From Deltaproteobacteria bacterium (GTDB lineage Bacteria > Desulfobacterota > Desulfobaccia > Desulfobaccales > 0-14-0-80-60-11), in contig JAPLJC010000108.1 in the NCBI GenBank assembly GCA_026388765.1, forward strand, positions 1 to 46,840: a stretch of 46,840 bases of DNA, read 5' to 3'. Position 1 is the first letter of the stretch, and each line of letters opens with the position of its first letter. Made by a program: the position numbers and the translations under genes. The notes below the pieces were generated by a model, which worked only from the letters and a program-made list of their open reading frames with translations, made no database searches and was not told the origin of the DNA. Positions 19,537 to 28,369 of the stretch are shown one piece after another.

Positions 19537-20106
19537 TCACTTCTTTGACCCGAAGCCCACTGCCCTCTGCTGCGCCTGAGACTTCATAAAGCGGTCCCGC
19601 TCGCTGAAGATGCAGCCGCAGTATTGCTGTTTATATAGCCCCAGCTTATCGGCCTTGGCCCTGCCTTCGGTCCAGCCCTGGCGAAAGTCCTCGTAGTAAA
19701 AGGGCACCCCAATCTCCTGGACCAGCAGTTGGCCCAATTCCTTGATCAGTTCGTGGTTCTGAAACTTGCTGTACAGGAGGGTGGAGGTAAAGGCGTCGAA
19801 CTTGCCGCTCCGGGCTACCCGGGCCGTAGCGCTCAGGCGGACATAATAGCAGAAACGGCAGCGTTCGGTTTCCCGGAAGGCGATGCTGCGCAAGAACTCC
19901 TCCAGGGGATAGGTGCGGTCCCAGATCACCGGCAGGCCGACCTTGGCGGCATAGGTCTCCAGGGTGGCGGCCCGCCGGAGATACTCCTGGTAGGGATGGA
20001 TATTGGGATTGGAGAAAAAGCCGCGCAGTTGGTGGCCCTTGGCTGACATGACTTGCAGCGGATAGACGCTGCAAGGAGCGCAACAGATGTGCAGCAAAAT
20101 CTTCAT
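19537..20106 (-). CDS. queH: Epoxyqueuosine reductase QueH (DUF208)
   Basis: ILLHICCAPCSVYPLQ, FFSNPNIHPYQEYLRR, ERCRFCYYVRL, QYCGCIFSERDRF. Confidence 0.9.
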   Translation of the reverse strand: MKILLHICCAPCSVYPLQVMSAKGHQLRGFFSNPNIHPYQEYLRRAATLETYAAKVGLPVIWDRTYPLEEFLRSIAFRETERCRFCYYVRLSATARVARSGKFDAFTSTLLYSKFQNHELIKELGQLLVQEIGVPFYYEDFRQGWTEGRAKADKLGLYKQQYCGCIFSERDRFMKSQAQQRAVGFGSKK

Positions 20107-20111
20107 TAGCC

Positions 20112-20987
20112 CTAAGTTCGGGACCCCATTACCCTTTTCACGGTTTGCCCCAGTTCGCCGATGGTGGTCATGGTCACCCCGGCCTGAGTGAGGGCGGCGA
20201 TCTTGTCTGAGGCCTTGCCGCTGCCGCCGGAGATGATGGCCCCGGCGTGGCCCATGCGTTTGCCCGGCGGGGCGGTCTGGCCGGCGATGAAGCCCACCAC
20301 CGGTTTGCTGACGTGCCGGGAGATGAAGGCCGCGGCCTCTTCTTCAGCGGCGCCGCCGATCTCGCCGATGAGCACAATCCCCTCGGTCTGGGGGTCGGCC
20401 TGGAACAATTGTAGCATATCGATAAAGTTGGTGCCAATAATCGGGTCGCCGCCGATGCCCACGCAGGTGGACTGGCCGATGCCCAGAAGGCTCATCTGGT
20501 GCACCGCTTCATAGGTCAAGGTGCCGCTGCGGGAGACCAGGCCCATGGACCCGGGCTTGTGGATGTGCCCCGGCATGATGCCCACCTTGGCCTGGCCCGG
20601 GGAAATGATGCCCGGGCAGTTGGGGCCGATGAGGCGGCAGTCGCTGTCCTTGAGCACGGCCATGACCTTGATCATATCCAGGGTGGGGATGCCTTCGGTG
20701 ATGCAGACCGCCACCTTGACCCCGGCGGCCGCAGCCTCGAGGATCGCGTCCGCGGCAAAGGCCGGGGGCACGAAGATCAGGGAGGTGTTGGCTCCGGTGT
20801 CCTTGACGGCCTGGGCCACGGTGTTGAACACCGGGATAGCCTCCACCTGCTGGCCGCCCTTACCGGGGGTCACCCCGGCCACCACCTTGGTGCCGTACTG
20901 GGCGCAGGCCAGGGCATGGAAAGAACCCTCCTTGCCGGTAACCCCCTGCACCACCACGCGTGTGTCGTTATTTACCAGAACGCTCAT
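20112..20987 (-). CDS. sucD: Succinate-CoA ligase alpha subunit
   Basis: [75 protein letters not shown]. Confidence 0.96.
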   Translation of the reverse strand: MSVLVNNDTRVVVQGVTGKEGSFHALACAQYGTKVVAGVTPGKGGQQVEAIPVFNTVAQAVKDTGANTSLIFVPPAFAADAILEAAAAGVKVAVCITEGIPTLDMIKVMAVLKDSDCRLIGPNCPGIISPGQAKVGIMPGHIHKPGSMGLVSRSGTLTYEAVHQMSLLGIGQSTCVGIGGDPIIGTNFIDMLQLFQADPQTEGIVLIGEIGGAAEEEAAAFISRHVSKPVVGFIAGQTAPPGKRMGHAGAIISGGSGKASDKIAALTQAGVTMTTIGELGQTVKRVMGSRT

Positions 20988-21012
20988 ATGACAACCTTTC
21001 TAAAGGAAAATA

Positions 21013-21106
21013 TCTGTAGCCGCAGGCTTTAGCCTGCGCTTGCACTGTCAAGATTGTTTACCAACTTCTCCCTCCCCATCGAGGGGGGAGGGTCGGGGTG
21101 GGGGTA
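21013..21106. repeat. Two stacked intercistronic repeats between sucC and sucD (GCAGGCTTTAGCCTGC hairpin; CTCCCTCCCC...GGGGGGAGGGTCGGGGTGGGGG)
   Basis: gtagccgcaggctttagcctgcgcttgc and ctccctccccatcgaggggggagggtcggggtgggggt. Confidence 0.7.
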
Positions 21107-21111
21107 ATTTT

Positions 21112-22272
21112 TCACCCCACCAGCACCGCCACCTTCTTGGCCGCGTCCTGCATGTCGGCGGCCACGGTGAACTTGAGGCCGGAGGTCTGCAAAATCTCCC
21201 GGCCCTGCTCCACATTGGTTCCCTCCAGGCGGACGATAATGGGCACCTTGACCTGCACCGTCTTCACCGCCTCCACCACGCCGCTGGCCAGGACGTCGCA
21301 GCGCAGGATGCCGCCGAAGATATTGATGAGCACCCCCTTGACGTTGGGGTCGCCCAGGATGATGCGGAAGCCGTTGGTGACCATCTCGGCGGAGGCGCCG
21401 CCGCCCACGTCCAGGAAGTTGGCGGGTTCGGCCCCGGCCGCCTTGATCAGGTCCATGGTGGCCATGGCCAGGCCGGCGCCGTTCACCATGGCCCCGACGT
21501 TGCCGCTCAGGCGGATGTAGTTGAGGTGGTGCTTCCGGGCCTCAAACTCCAAAGGGTCCATCTCGGCCGGGTCTTCCAGGGCGGCCAGGTCGTGGTGGCG
21601 GAACATGGCGTTGTCGTCGAAGTTGAGCTTGGCGTCCAGGGCCAGCATCTTGCCGTCCTTGGTGACCACCAGGGGGTTGATCTCCGCCAGGGAGCAATCC
21701 AGGGCGATGAACATCCGGTAAAGGTTCTCGATGAAGCTCACCGCCGGACGCAGCAGTTTGGGGTCGAGACCGATCCCGAAGGCCAGGTTGCGGGCCTGGT
21801 AGCCCATGCAGCCGGTGATGGGATTGATGGCCTCCTTGATGATCAGCTCCGGGGTGCGGGCCGCCACCTCTTCGATCTCCATGCCGCCGGCGGCGCTCAT
21901 CATGATCACCGGCCGGCCCAGGCTGCGGTCCGGGACAATGCCCAGGTAGAGCTCCCGCTCGATCTCTTGGGCCTGCTCCACCAGGACCTGGTTGACCACC
22001 TGGCCCTCGGGGCCGGTCTGGTGGGTGACGAGGGTCATGCCCAGGATCTGGTCCGCCAGGCGCTCCACCTCGTCGGGGGTGGCCGCGGTCTTGATGCCGC
22101 CGCCTTTGCCGCGGCCGCCGGCGTGGATCTGGGCCTTGACTACGAAGGGCCCGGCCGGCAGTTCCTCGGCGACTTGGCGGGCCTCCCGATTGGTGTCGGC
22201 CACGGCGCCTTCAGGCACCGGCACATTAAATTTCTTGAGCAGTTCTTTGGCCTGATACTCGTGAATCTTCAT
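21112..22272 (-). CDS. sucC: Succinate-CoA ligase (ADP-forming) beta subunit
   Basis: [68 protein letters not shown]. Confidence 0.96.
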   Translation of the reverse strand: MKIHEYQAKELLKKFNVPVPEGAVADTNREARQVAEELPAGPFVVKAQIHAGGRGKGGGIKTAATPDEVERLADQILGMTLVTHQTGPEGQVVNQVLVEQAQEIERELYLGIVPDRSLGRPVIMMSAAGGMEIEEVAARTPELIIKEAINPITGCMGYQARNLAFGIGLDPKLLRPAVSFIENLYRMFIALDCSLAEINPLVVTKDGKMLALDAKLNFDDNAMFRHHDLAALEDPAEMDPLEFEARKHHLNYIRLSGNVGAMVNGAGLAMATMDLIKAAGAEPANFLDVGGGASAEMVTNGFRIILGDPNVKGVLINIFGGILRCDVLASGVVEAVKTVQVKVPIIVRLEGTNVEQGREILQTSGLKFTVAADMQDAAKKVAVLVG

Positions 22273-22598
22273 AGGGGTTCCTTCCAGAAAGCGATATTAG
22301 GAAAGCTTAAACCAGGGGAGCAGGCGAAGCAAAGGAAAACCGAAAATTTCAAGAAAATCAGAAAAATTTTGACAGGTCCCATCCAAAAGAATATGACAAA
22401 CGGCCTGGTACGGGACGCCTTGGTCGGCCGGCAAGCCGGTGGTAAAAACTTGATAAAGCGTGGATAGAGCCACCTTAAGCCTAGTTAGGTACAGCCCTTT
22501 TTTTATCTATAATGATTTACATGTGATATTATACTGCTACCAAGGCCGCCCAGCTGGAGAGTAAGGACTGGGTTAAACTGATAGTGAAGGGGGACGGC

Positions 22599-23636
22599 AT
22601 GAGAAAGCAAGTCGCTGTGGCGTATCTCTTGGCCTGGGTTGCGGTCTGCTGCCTGGCTGGGCCTTCGGAGGCTGTCAGATTCAGGTACGAGAACCTGGGG
22701 ACTTTGGGTGGCACTCATTCCTACGGGAGTTTTGGTTATAAAGAGGTCGGCATCAATGACGCCGGCCAGGTGGTCGGCTATTCATATATGGCCGACTTAG
22801 CCACACATGCCTTTGTCAAGTCTCCGGGACAGGCCATGGTGGACCTGGGAAACATCCCCGGCAGCACCGAGAACCGTGCCAGCTGCATCAACAACCAGGG
22901 GATCATCGGGGGGTGGTATCGCGACAGTTCTTTTGTCTACCATGCCTGTGAATGGGTGAAAAATGGGGACGTCTATCAGCTGACAGTCCTGCCTGAAACC
23001 ATTAGATCGGTTTACGGGATTAACGAGGCCGGCTATTTGGTGGGGGGAGAATATCATGCCATGGTAGTGAAGCCCCCGGGAGATCCTGTCGACCTGGAGC
23101 CCCTGTCAGACGGCAGCCAAAGCACCGCCACGGGAATTAACAGTGCCAATACCATTGTAGGTTTTCTTGCCAGCGGCTCCACCGCCGTCTACTGGACTTA
23201 CTCCAATGGCTCATTTTCGGCGGCGGCGAACCTGCTGTTTGGGGGCTACAATAGCAAGGCCTTTGCCATCAACAACCCGGGCCAGGTGGTCGGGAATACG
23301 ACAATATCTTCCGCTTCCCATGCCGTTCTGAAATCCCCGGGGCAGGCTTGGCAGGACCTGGGAAACCTCGGCAATAACTCTTCCTATGCTTATGACATTA
23401 ATGACTCAGGTTGGGTCGTGGGACACACTTCATTCAATATAACCGCCTTTTTATGGACGCCCAGTGAAGGCCTGCAGAACCTCAATAACCTGGTGGTGAA
23501 TCTGCCGGCGGGGGTCCACCTCAATTATGCCTTTGCCATCAATAAGCGGGGCGAGATCGCCGGCTACACGGACAAAGGCGTCTTTAAGCTCACGCCCATT
23601 GTGGGTACGCCTCTCTCCTTGCTGCTGTTGGATTAA
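22599..23636 (+). CDS. Exported HAF-repeat protein
   Basis: Signal peptide (MRKQVAVAYLLAWVAVCCLAGPSEA) then repeated LGTLGG..., GINDAGQVVGYS, HAFVKSPGQAM units typical of the HAF family. Confidence 0.85.
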   Translation: MRKQVAVAYLLAWVAVCCLAGPSEAVRFRYENLGTLGGTHSYGSFGYKEVGINDAGQVVGYSYMADLATHAFVKSPGQAMVDLGNIPGSTENRASCINNQGIIGGWYRDSSFVYHACEWVKNGDVYQLTVLPETIRSVYGINEAGYLVGGEYHAMVVKPPGDPVDLEPLSDGSQSTATGINSANTIVGFLASGSTAVYWTYSNGSFSAAANLLFGGYNSKAFAINNPGQVVGNTTISSASHAVLKSPGQAWQDLGNLGNNSSYAYDINDSGWVVGHTSFNITAFLWTPSEGLQNLNNLVVNLPAGVHLNYAFAINKRGEIAGYTDKGVFKLTPIVGTPLSLLLLD

Positions 23637-23739
23637 TTAGAGAGGTGGCAATCGGGGATTGCCAGTTAATCACTCATTACCAAGGGGAACTCGAACCGGT
23701 GGGGTTGCTTGGCGGCCTCAGCGCCGCCGGGAGGATGAC

Positions 23740-24837
23740 ATGAAGAAGCAAGTCGTTGTAGGGCTTTTGTTGTCGTTGGTTGCGGTCTTCTTTCTGGCCG
23801 TGCCTTCGGAGGCCGTCAAATTCCGGTATGAAGACCTGGGCACCCTGGGCGGCAATCAGGACTATTCGAGTGGTGGTTTCAGACAAATCGGCATCAATGA
23901 CCTCGGCCAGGTGGTGGGCATGTCCCATACGGCCGGCGGAGACAGTCACGCCTTTTTAAAATCCCCGGGCAAGGCCATGCAGGAACTGCCTCTCCTTTCC
24001 GGCACTATCGAATCTCAGGCCTATTGCATCAACCATTCCGGTCTCATCGGCGGCTATTATAACCTTTACGATGGCACCGACGACCATGCCTGCAAGTGGC
24101 AACTCATGCCCGGGCCGATTTATCAAGTGATCGACTTGGGTGTTGGAGGCGGTAGCGAGGCCTATGGTCTCAACGATGCCGGCTATTTCGTCGGTGTGGC
24201 GCGTAATAGCGGCTACCAGCATGCCCATGTGTTGCCCCCTGTAGGGAATGCCCAGGACCTTGGCACCCTGCCGGGGCACCACGGCAGCATAGCTAAGGGG
24301 ATCAACAGTTCCGGGACTATCGTAGGCTATTCGTTTGATAGTAGTTACATCAATACCGCCTGTTACTGGTCGCCTTCGGGAGGGTCATGGGCGGCGGCGG
24401 TGTCCCTGTTCGGCGTCGCCAATAGTGTGGCCATTTCAATCAACAGCCAGGGCCAGGCCGTGGGCTATGTAATATCCAGTGGTGATAGCCATGCCGTTTT
24501 GCAGTCCCTCGGACAGCCGCTGCAATATTTGGGCTCCTTTGTGTCGCCTCAAGGCAGTGGTCAGGCATATGACATTAATGATTCCGGTTGGGTTGTGGGC
24601 TGGTCGTCCGGTTACGCTGGCCTTAGAGCCTCTTTATGGACCTCCAACGGCGGCGCGCAGGACCTCAATAAGCTGACGGTGAATCTGCCGACGGGGGTTA
24701 TCCTCTACTACGCCATGGCCATCAATAAGCGGGGCGAGATCGCCGGATACATGGCAACGAGTGGCAGCGATATAAACGGCGTCTTTAAGCTGACGCCCAT
24801 CCCCGAACCGCCTTTGTCCTTACTGTTGTTCGATTAG
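23740..24837 (+). CDS. Exported HAF-repeat protein, tandem paralog, ending in ...PIPEPPLSLLLFD
   Basis: MKKQVVVGLLLSLVAVFFLAVPSEAVKFRYEDLGTLGGNQDYSS; GINDLGQVVGMS, DINDSGWVVGWS. Confidence 0.85.
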   Translation: MKKQVVVGLLLSLVAVFFLAVPSEAVKFRYEDLGTLGGNQDYSSGGFRQIGINDLGQVVGMSHTAGGDSHAFLKSPGKAMQELPLLSGTIESQAYCINHSGLIGGYYNLYDGTDDHACKWQLMPGPIYQVIDLGVGGGSEAYGLNDAGYFVGVARNSGYQHAHVLPPVGNAQDLGTLPGHHGSIAKGINSSGTIVGYSFDSSYINTACYWSPSGGSWAAAVSLFGVANSVAISINSQGQAVGYVISSGDSHAVLQSLGQPLQYLGSFVSPQGSGQAYDINDSGWVVGWSSGYAGLRASLWTSNGGAQDLNKLTVNLPTGVILYYAMAINKRGEIAGYMATSGSDINGVFKLTPIPEPPLSLLLFD

Positions 24838-24890
24838 TTCAGGAGGCGAGGAAATCAGAACGAGGTAGTTAACCAGGGAATAAAACCGAA

Positions 24891-24925
24891 AGGGGCATGG
24901 CACGCCATGCCCCTACGTTTTTTTT
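24891..24925 (+). terminator. Hairpin plus T-run downstream of the second HAF gene (uses the GGGGC...GCCCC repeat)
   Basis: GGGGCATGGC-AC-GCCATGCCCC followed by TACG and TTTTTTTT. Confidence 0.65.
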
Positions 24926-24945
24926 GGGGGGGAGCCGTCGGGCCG

Positions 24946-25728
24946 TTAGGTTTTAAGTCCCAGCTGCAGACCCTGGATCTCCTGGCAGCGGCCCTGGGGG
25001 TCGATCTTCAGGAGTACTCCCTGGAGCTGGATATTTTGGGTGGCCACCTTGAAGGGCTGGGGCAACTGGCTCCAGAAGCGCTCCAGGATGATCTCCCGCT
25101 TCATGCCGATGACGGAATCCACCGGGCCGGTCATGCCGGCGTCGGTGATGTAGCCGGTGCCGCCGGGCAGGATCCGCTGGTCCGCGGTCTGGACGTGGGT
25201 GTGGGTGCCCAGCACGGCGCTGACCCGGCCGTCCAGGAACCAGCCCATGGCCTGCTTTTCGCTGGTGGCTTCGGCGTGCATATCCACCAGGATGACCTTG
25301 ACTTCCTGGGGCAGGTCCTTCAGGATCTGGTCCACGGTGCGGAAAGGGCAATCCAGGGGGTCCATGAAGACCCGCCCTTCCAGGTTGATGACGGCCACCC
25401 GCTCCCCGGCCGCGGTCTCCACGATGGCATAGCCCCGCCCCGGACTCTCCGGGGGATAATTAGCCGGGCGCAGCAGGCGGTCGGTGTCCTCCAGGTAGGG
25501 CTTGATCTCTTTATGCTTCCAGATGTGGTTGCCGCTGGTGAGGAGGTCGATGCCCTGGCCCAGGAGAAAGTCGGCCACCTGGGGGGTGATGCCGATGCCG
25601 CCGGAGGCGTTTTCACCGTTGGCCACCACCAGGTCAATGAAATAGCGGTCCACCAGCCGGGGCAGCAGTTCTTCCACGGCCCGCCGCCCCGGGGCGCCGC
25701 AAATGTCGCCGATAAACAGGATGTTCAT
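24946..25728 (-). CDS. ymdB: YmdB-family metallophosphoesterase (TIGR00282-like)
   Basis: MNILFIGDICGAPGRRAVEELLP, ANGENASGGIGIT, DLLTSGNHIWKHKE, VDMHAEATSEKQAMGWFLDGRVSAVLGTHTHVQTADQRIL. Confidence 0.92.
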   Translation of the reverse strand: MNILFIGDICGAPGRRAVEELLPRLVDRYFIDLVVANGENASGGIGITPQVADFLLGQGIDLLTSGNHIWKHKEIKPYLEDTDRLLRPANYPPESPGRGYAIVETAAGERVAVINLEGRVFMDPLDCPFRTVDQILKDLPQEVKVILVDMHAEATSEKQAMGWFLDGRVSAVLGTHTHVQTADQRILPGGTGYITDAGMTGPVDSVIGMKREIILERFWSQLPQPFKVATQNIQLQGVLLKIDPQGRCQEIQGLQLGLKT

Positions 25729-25741
25729 GCCCGGGGCCGCC

Positions 25742-27319
25742 TCATCGGGCGTATTCCACCGACCGGGTCTCCCGGATGACGGTGACCTTGATCTGGCCGG
25801 GGTAGGTGAGGTCCTGCTCAATCTTTTTGGCCACCTCCCGGCTGAGGAGGATCGCTTCCTCGTCGTTGACCTTTTCCGATTCCACGATGAGCCGAATTTC
25901 CCGGCCGGCCTGGATGGCGTAGGATTTGCTGATGCCGCCGAAGGAGAGGGCCACCTTCTCCAGGTCTTCCAGGCGCTTGACGTATGTTTCCAGCATCTCC
26001 CGGCGGGCCCCGGGACGGGCCCCGGACAGGGTGTCCGCCGCCTGGACCAGGACGGCGACGATGCTCTCCGGGGGGATGTCCTCGTGGTGGGCGGCGATGA
26101 CGTGCACCACCTTGGGGGATTCGCCGTAGCGCTTGGCCAGGTCGGCGCCGATGAGGGCGTGCACCCCTTCCGATTCCTGATCCACCGCCTTGCCGATGTC
26201 ATGCAGCAGCCCGGCCCGCTTGGCGTGCTTGACGTTGAGGCCCAACTCCGCGGCCATGATACCGCACAGGTAGCAGACCTCCACCGAGTGTTGCAGGACG
26301 TTCTGGGCATAGCTGGTGCGGAATTTCAACTTGCCCAGCAGCTTGATAAGCTCCGGATGGATGCCGTGCACCCCGGCGTCGAAGGCGGCTTCCTCCCCGG
26401 CTTCCCGGATGTTCACCTCCAGCTCCTGGGTGACCTTTTCCACGATCTCTTCGATGCGCCCGGGATGGATGCGGCCATCGGAGATGAGGCGCTCCAGGCT
26501 CCGGCGGGCCACTTCCCGGCGCACCGGGTTGAAGGCGCTGAGGATCACGGCCTCAGGGGTGTCGTCAATGATGATGTCCACCCCGGTGGCCGCCTCCAGG
26601 GCCCGGATGTTGCGGCCTTCCCGGCCGATGATGCGCCCCTTCATCTCTTCGTTGGGCAGGGCCACCACCGACACCGTCTGCTCCGCCACGTAATCGGAGG
26701 CGTAGCGCTTGATGGCCAGGGAGATGATCTCTTTGGCCTTGCGGTCGGCGTGCTCCTTAGCCTCCGTTTCGATGCGTTTCACCATGCGGGCGGAGTCGGC
26801 CCTGATCTCCCGCTCCATGGCGCGCAACAGGAATTCCTTGGCCTCGGTGGCGCTCATGCCGGCCAGCTGTTCCAGGCGGGCGTTTTGCTCCACCAGCAAC
26901 TGCTTGTATTCATCCGATTGGGTCTTAAGCTCTTCTTCCCGTTGGGCCACCTGCTTGTATTTCTTCATGAGATCCGTGTCCCGTTCGTCCAACAGATCTC
27001 CCTTTTTCTCCAGATGTTCTTCTCTCTGGACGAGGCGGCGCTCCAACTGGGTGAGTTCCTGGCGCCGTTCGTGGGTCTCCTTCTCGAAGTCCATCTTCAT
27101 CTGCAGGAGCTGGTCTTTGGCAGCCAGCTTGGACTCTTTCTTGAGGGCGTCGGCTTCTTTCCGGGCTTCATCCAGGATCTTCTTGCCCAAGGATTCCAGG
27201 CCTACCTGGTTCCTTTCCATGACCAGCTTGCGGTACAGAAAGCCCGCCGCAAATCCGACGACGATGGTAAGAAAATCCATCATGATATACTTAAATATAT
27301 CCATTTGATTTCCTTGCAC
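25742..27319 (-). CDS. rny: Ribonuclease Y
   Basis: N-terminal TM, coiled coil, KH domain ([46 protein letters not shown]) and HD domain ([11 protein letters not shown]). Confidence 0.96.
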   Translation of the reverse strand: MQGNQMDIFKYIMMDFLTIVVGFAAGFLYRKLVMERNQVGLESLGKKILDEARKEADALKKESKLAAKDQLLQMKMDFEKETHERRQELTQLERRLVQREEHLEKKGDLLDERDTDLMKKYKQVAQREEELKTQSDEYKQLLVEQNARLEQLAGMSATEAKEFLLRAMEREIRADSARMVKRIETEAKEHADRKAKEIISLAIKRYASDYVAEQTVSVVALPNEEMKGRIIGREGRNIRALEAATGVDIIIDDTPEAVILSAFNPVRREVARRSLERLISDGRIHPGRIEEIVEKVTQELEVNIREAGEEAAFDAGVHGIHPELIKLLGKLKFRTSYAQNVLQHSVEVCYLCGIMAAELGLNVKHAKRAGLLHDIGKAVDQESEGVHALIGADLAKRYGESPKVVHVIAAHHEDIPPESIVAVLVQAADTLSGARPGARREMLETYVKRLEDLEKVALSFGGISKSYAIQAGREIRLIVESEKVNDEEAILLSREVAKKIEQDLTYPGQIKVTVIRETRSVEYAR

Positions 27320-27589
27320 TTATATCTTAACTGGGCTCCAGGCGTCCTGCCGTGGGGTCAGGGCGCCTGGGCACAGAGGTTGCGATGCTGGGAAACGACG
27401 CCGGATACAGACATGTGGATGGGAAGCGGCTTTAGGGGCCGCCGGGAGAGGCGATCGGGCGGAAACTAACGGACGGCGGAGTTGACCGGGTAGTTTAGCT
27501 GCAAAATTAAAATTTACGGAGTCTTAACCCTGGGTTGACCCTGAGCTTCTCAGTATCCTTGGTCACTTTCCCCCATAGACCAATTATCT

Positions 27590-27770
27590 GTAACCGGGGC
27601 TACCCGGGAGAAAAACTACCCTAATGGTTTTCGCCTCGGTCAATTTTACTGACCGACGGCTATATCTAAAATCCGCCCGGAAGATCCGATGATCTGCCGT
27701 GCCACCTCACCCCATGCCGTTTCCCCCAACGCCGCACAGGCCCCGGGTATTGTCAACCGGGCCGCTCCTC
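27590..27770 (-). ncRNA. ssrS: Candidate 6S RNA locus (synteny-based)
   Basis: Non-coding gap immediately downstream of zapA, before rny; complementary segments such as GCCCGGttgacaataCCCGGGGC on the minus strand. No covariance model was run. Confidence 0.35.
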
Positions 27771-28055
27771 TCAAGGACCTGGGGGAAAATAGGAATCGTG
27801 GGTCTCCAGCATCTGAATCAGTAGTTTGGACCGCTGTTCGATGTCGGCTTGGAGTTGCTGGTAATCCTCCTTGATCTCTAGGCATTCATATGCCAGGTTG
27901 AGTGCGGCCAGAATCGCCAAGTCGGCCAAGGGACTGGCGGGAAAAGCCCGCTGCAGCTCGCGGAGTTGCTCGTCCACCTTGTGCGCTACAGTTTGCAGGC
28001 TGTCCGGAGATATGCTCCCCTTCAAAGTGAAGGTGCGGCCTAAAATCTCCACCAA
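27771..28055 (-). CDS. zapA: Cell division protein ZapA
   Basis: VEILGRTFTLKGSISPDSLQTVAHKVDEQLREL...LADLAILAALNLAYECLEIKEDYQQL. Confidence 0.85.
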   Translation of the reverse strand: MVEILGRTFTLKGSISPDSLQTVAHKVDEQLRELQRAFPASPLADLAILAALNLAYECLEIKEDYQQLQADIEQRSKLLIQMLETHDSYFPPGP

Positions 28056-28081
28056 GACCGGCTTTGGCTCCTGACCCGGTT

Positions 28082-28369
28082 TTATGCCGATTCTCCTGTA
28101 TCGATGATTTTTAGCCGATTGAGGATCTTATCGACCCGGTGGCGAATCACTTCCCGCTCCTGGGAGAGTTTCTCCAGGGCGGCCTCGGCCTCCTTGAGAG
28201 CTTGGTCTTTTTCGGCCAGGGTCTGCGCCAAAGAGGCGTTGGCTTCCTTTAGCCTCGCCGTCTGGCCGAGTACCATCTCCAACTTCTGTTCCAATACGGT
28301 AAAGAGATCGGTAACCACAACACCCCCATTATTACTTTTGATTGTGCCCTTGCGTCGGTAGTATGTCAA
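28082..28369 (-). CDS. Small coiled-coil protein upstream of zapA (ZapB-like); start uncertain
   Basis: LFTVLEQKLEMVLGQTARLKEANASLAQTLAEKDQALKEAEAALEKLSQEREVIRHRVDKILNRL. Confidence 0.6.
   Translation of the reverse strand: MTYYRRKGTIKSNNGGVVVTDLFTVLEQKLEMVLGQTARLKEANASLAQTLAEKDQALKEAEAALEKLSQEREVIRHRVDKILNRLKIIDTGESA

Noticed and set aside
21040-22467. 475-aa plus-strand ORF opposite sucC
   Set aside because: Antisense frame; begins inside repeat DNA
25729-26310. N-terminal extension of the ORF 24946..26310
   Set aside because: Low-quality Ser/Pro/Arg-rich sequence overlapping rny in another frame; the true YmdB start is at 25728
25703-27469. 588-aa plus-strand ORF opposite rny
   Set aside because: Antisense frame of a strongly supported RNase Y gene in GC-rich DNA
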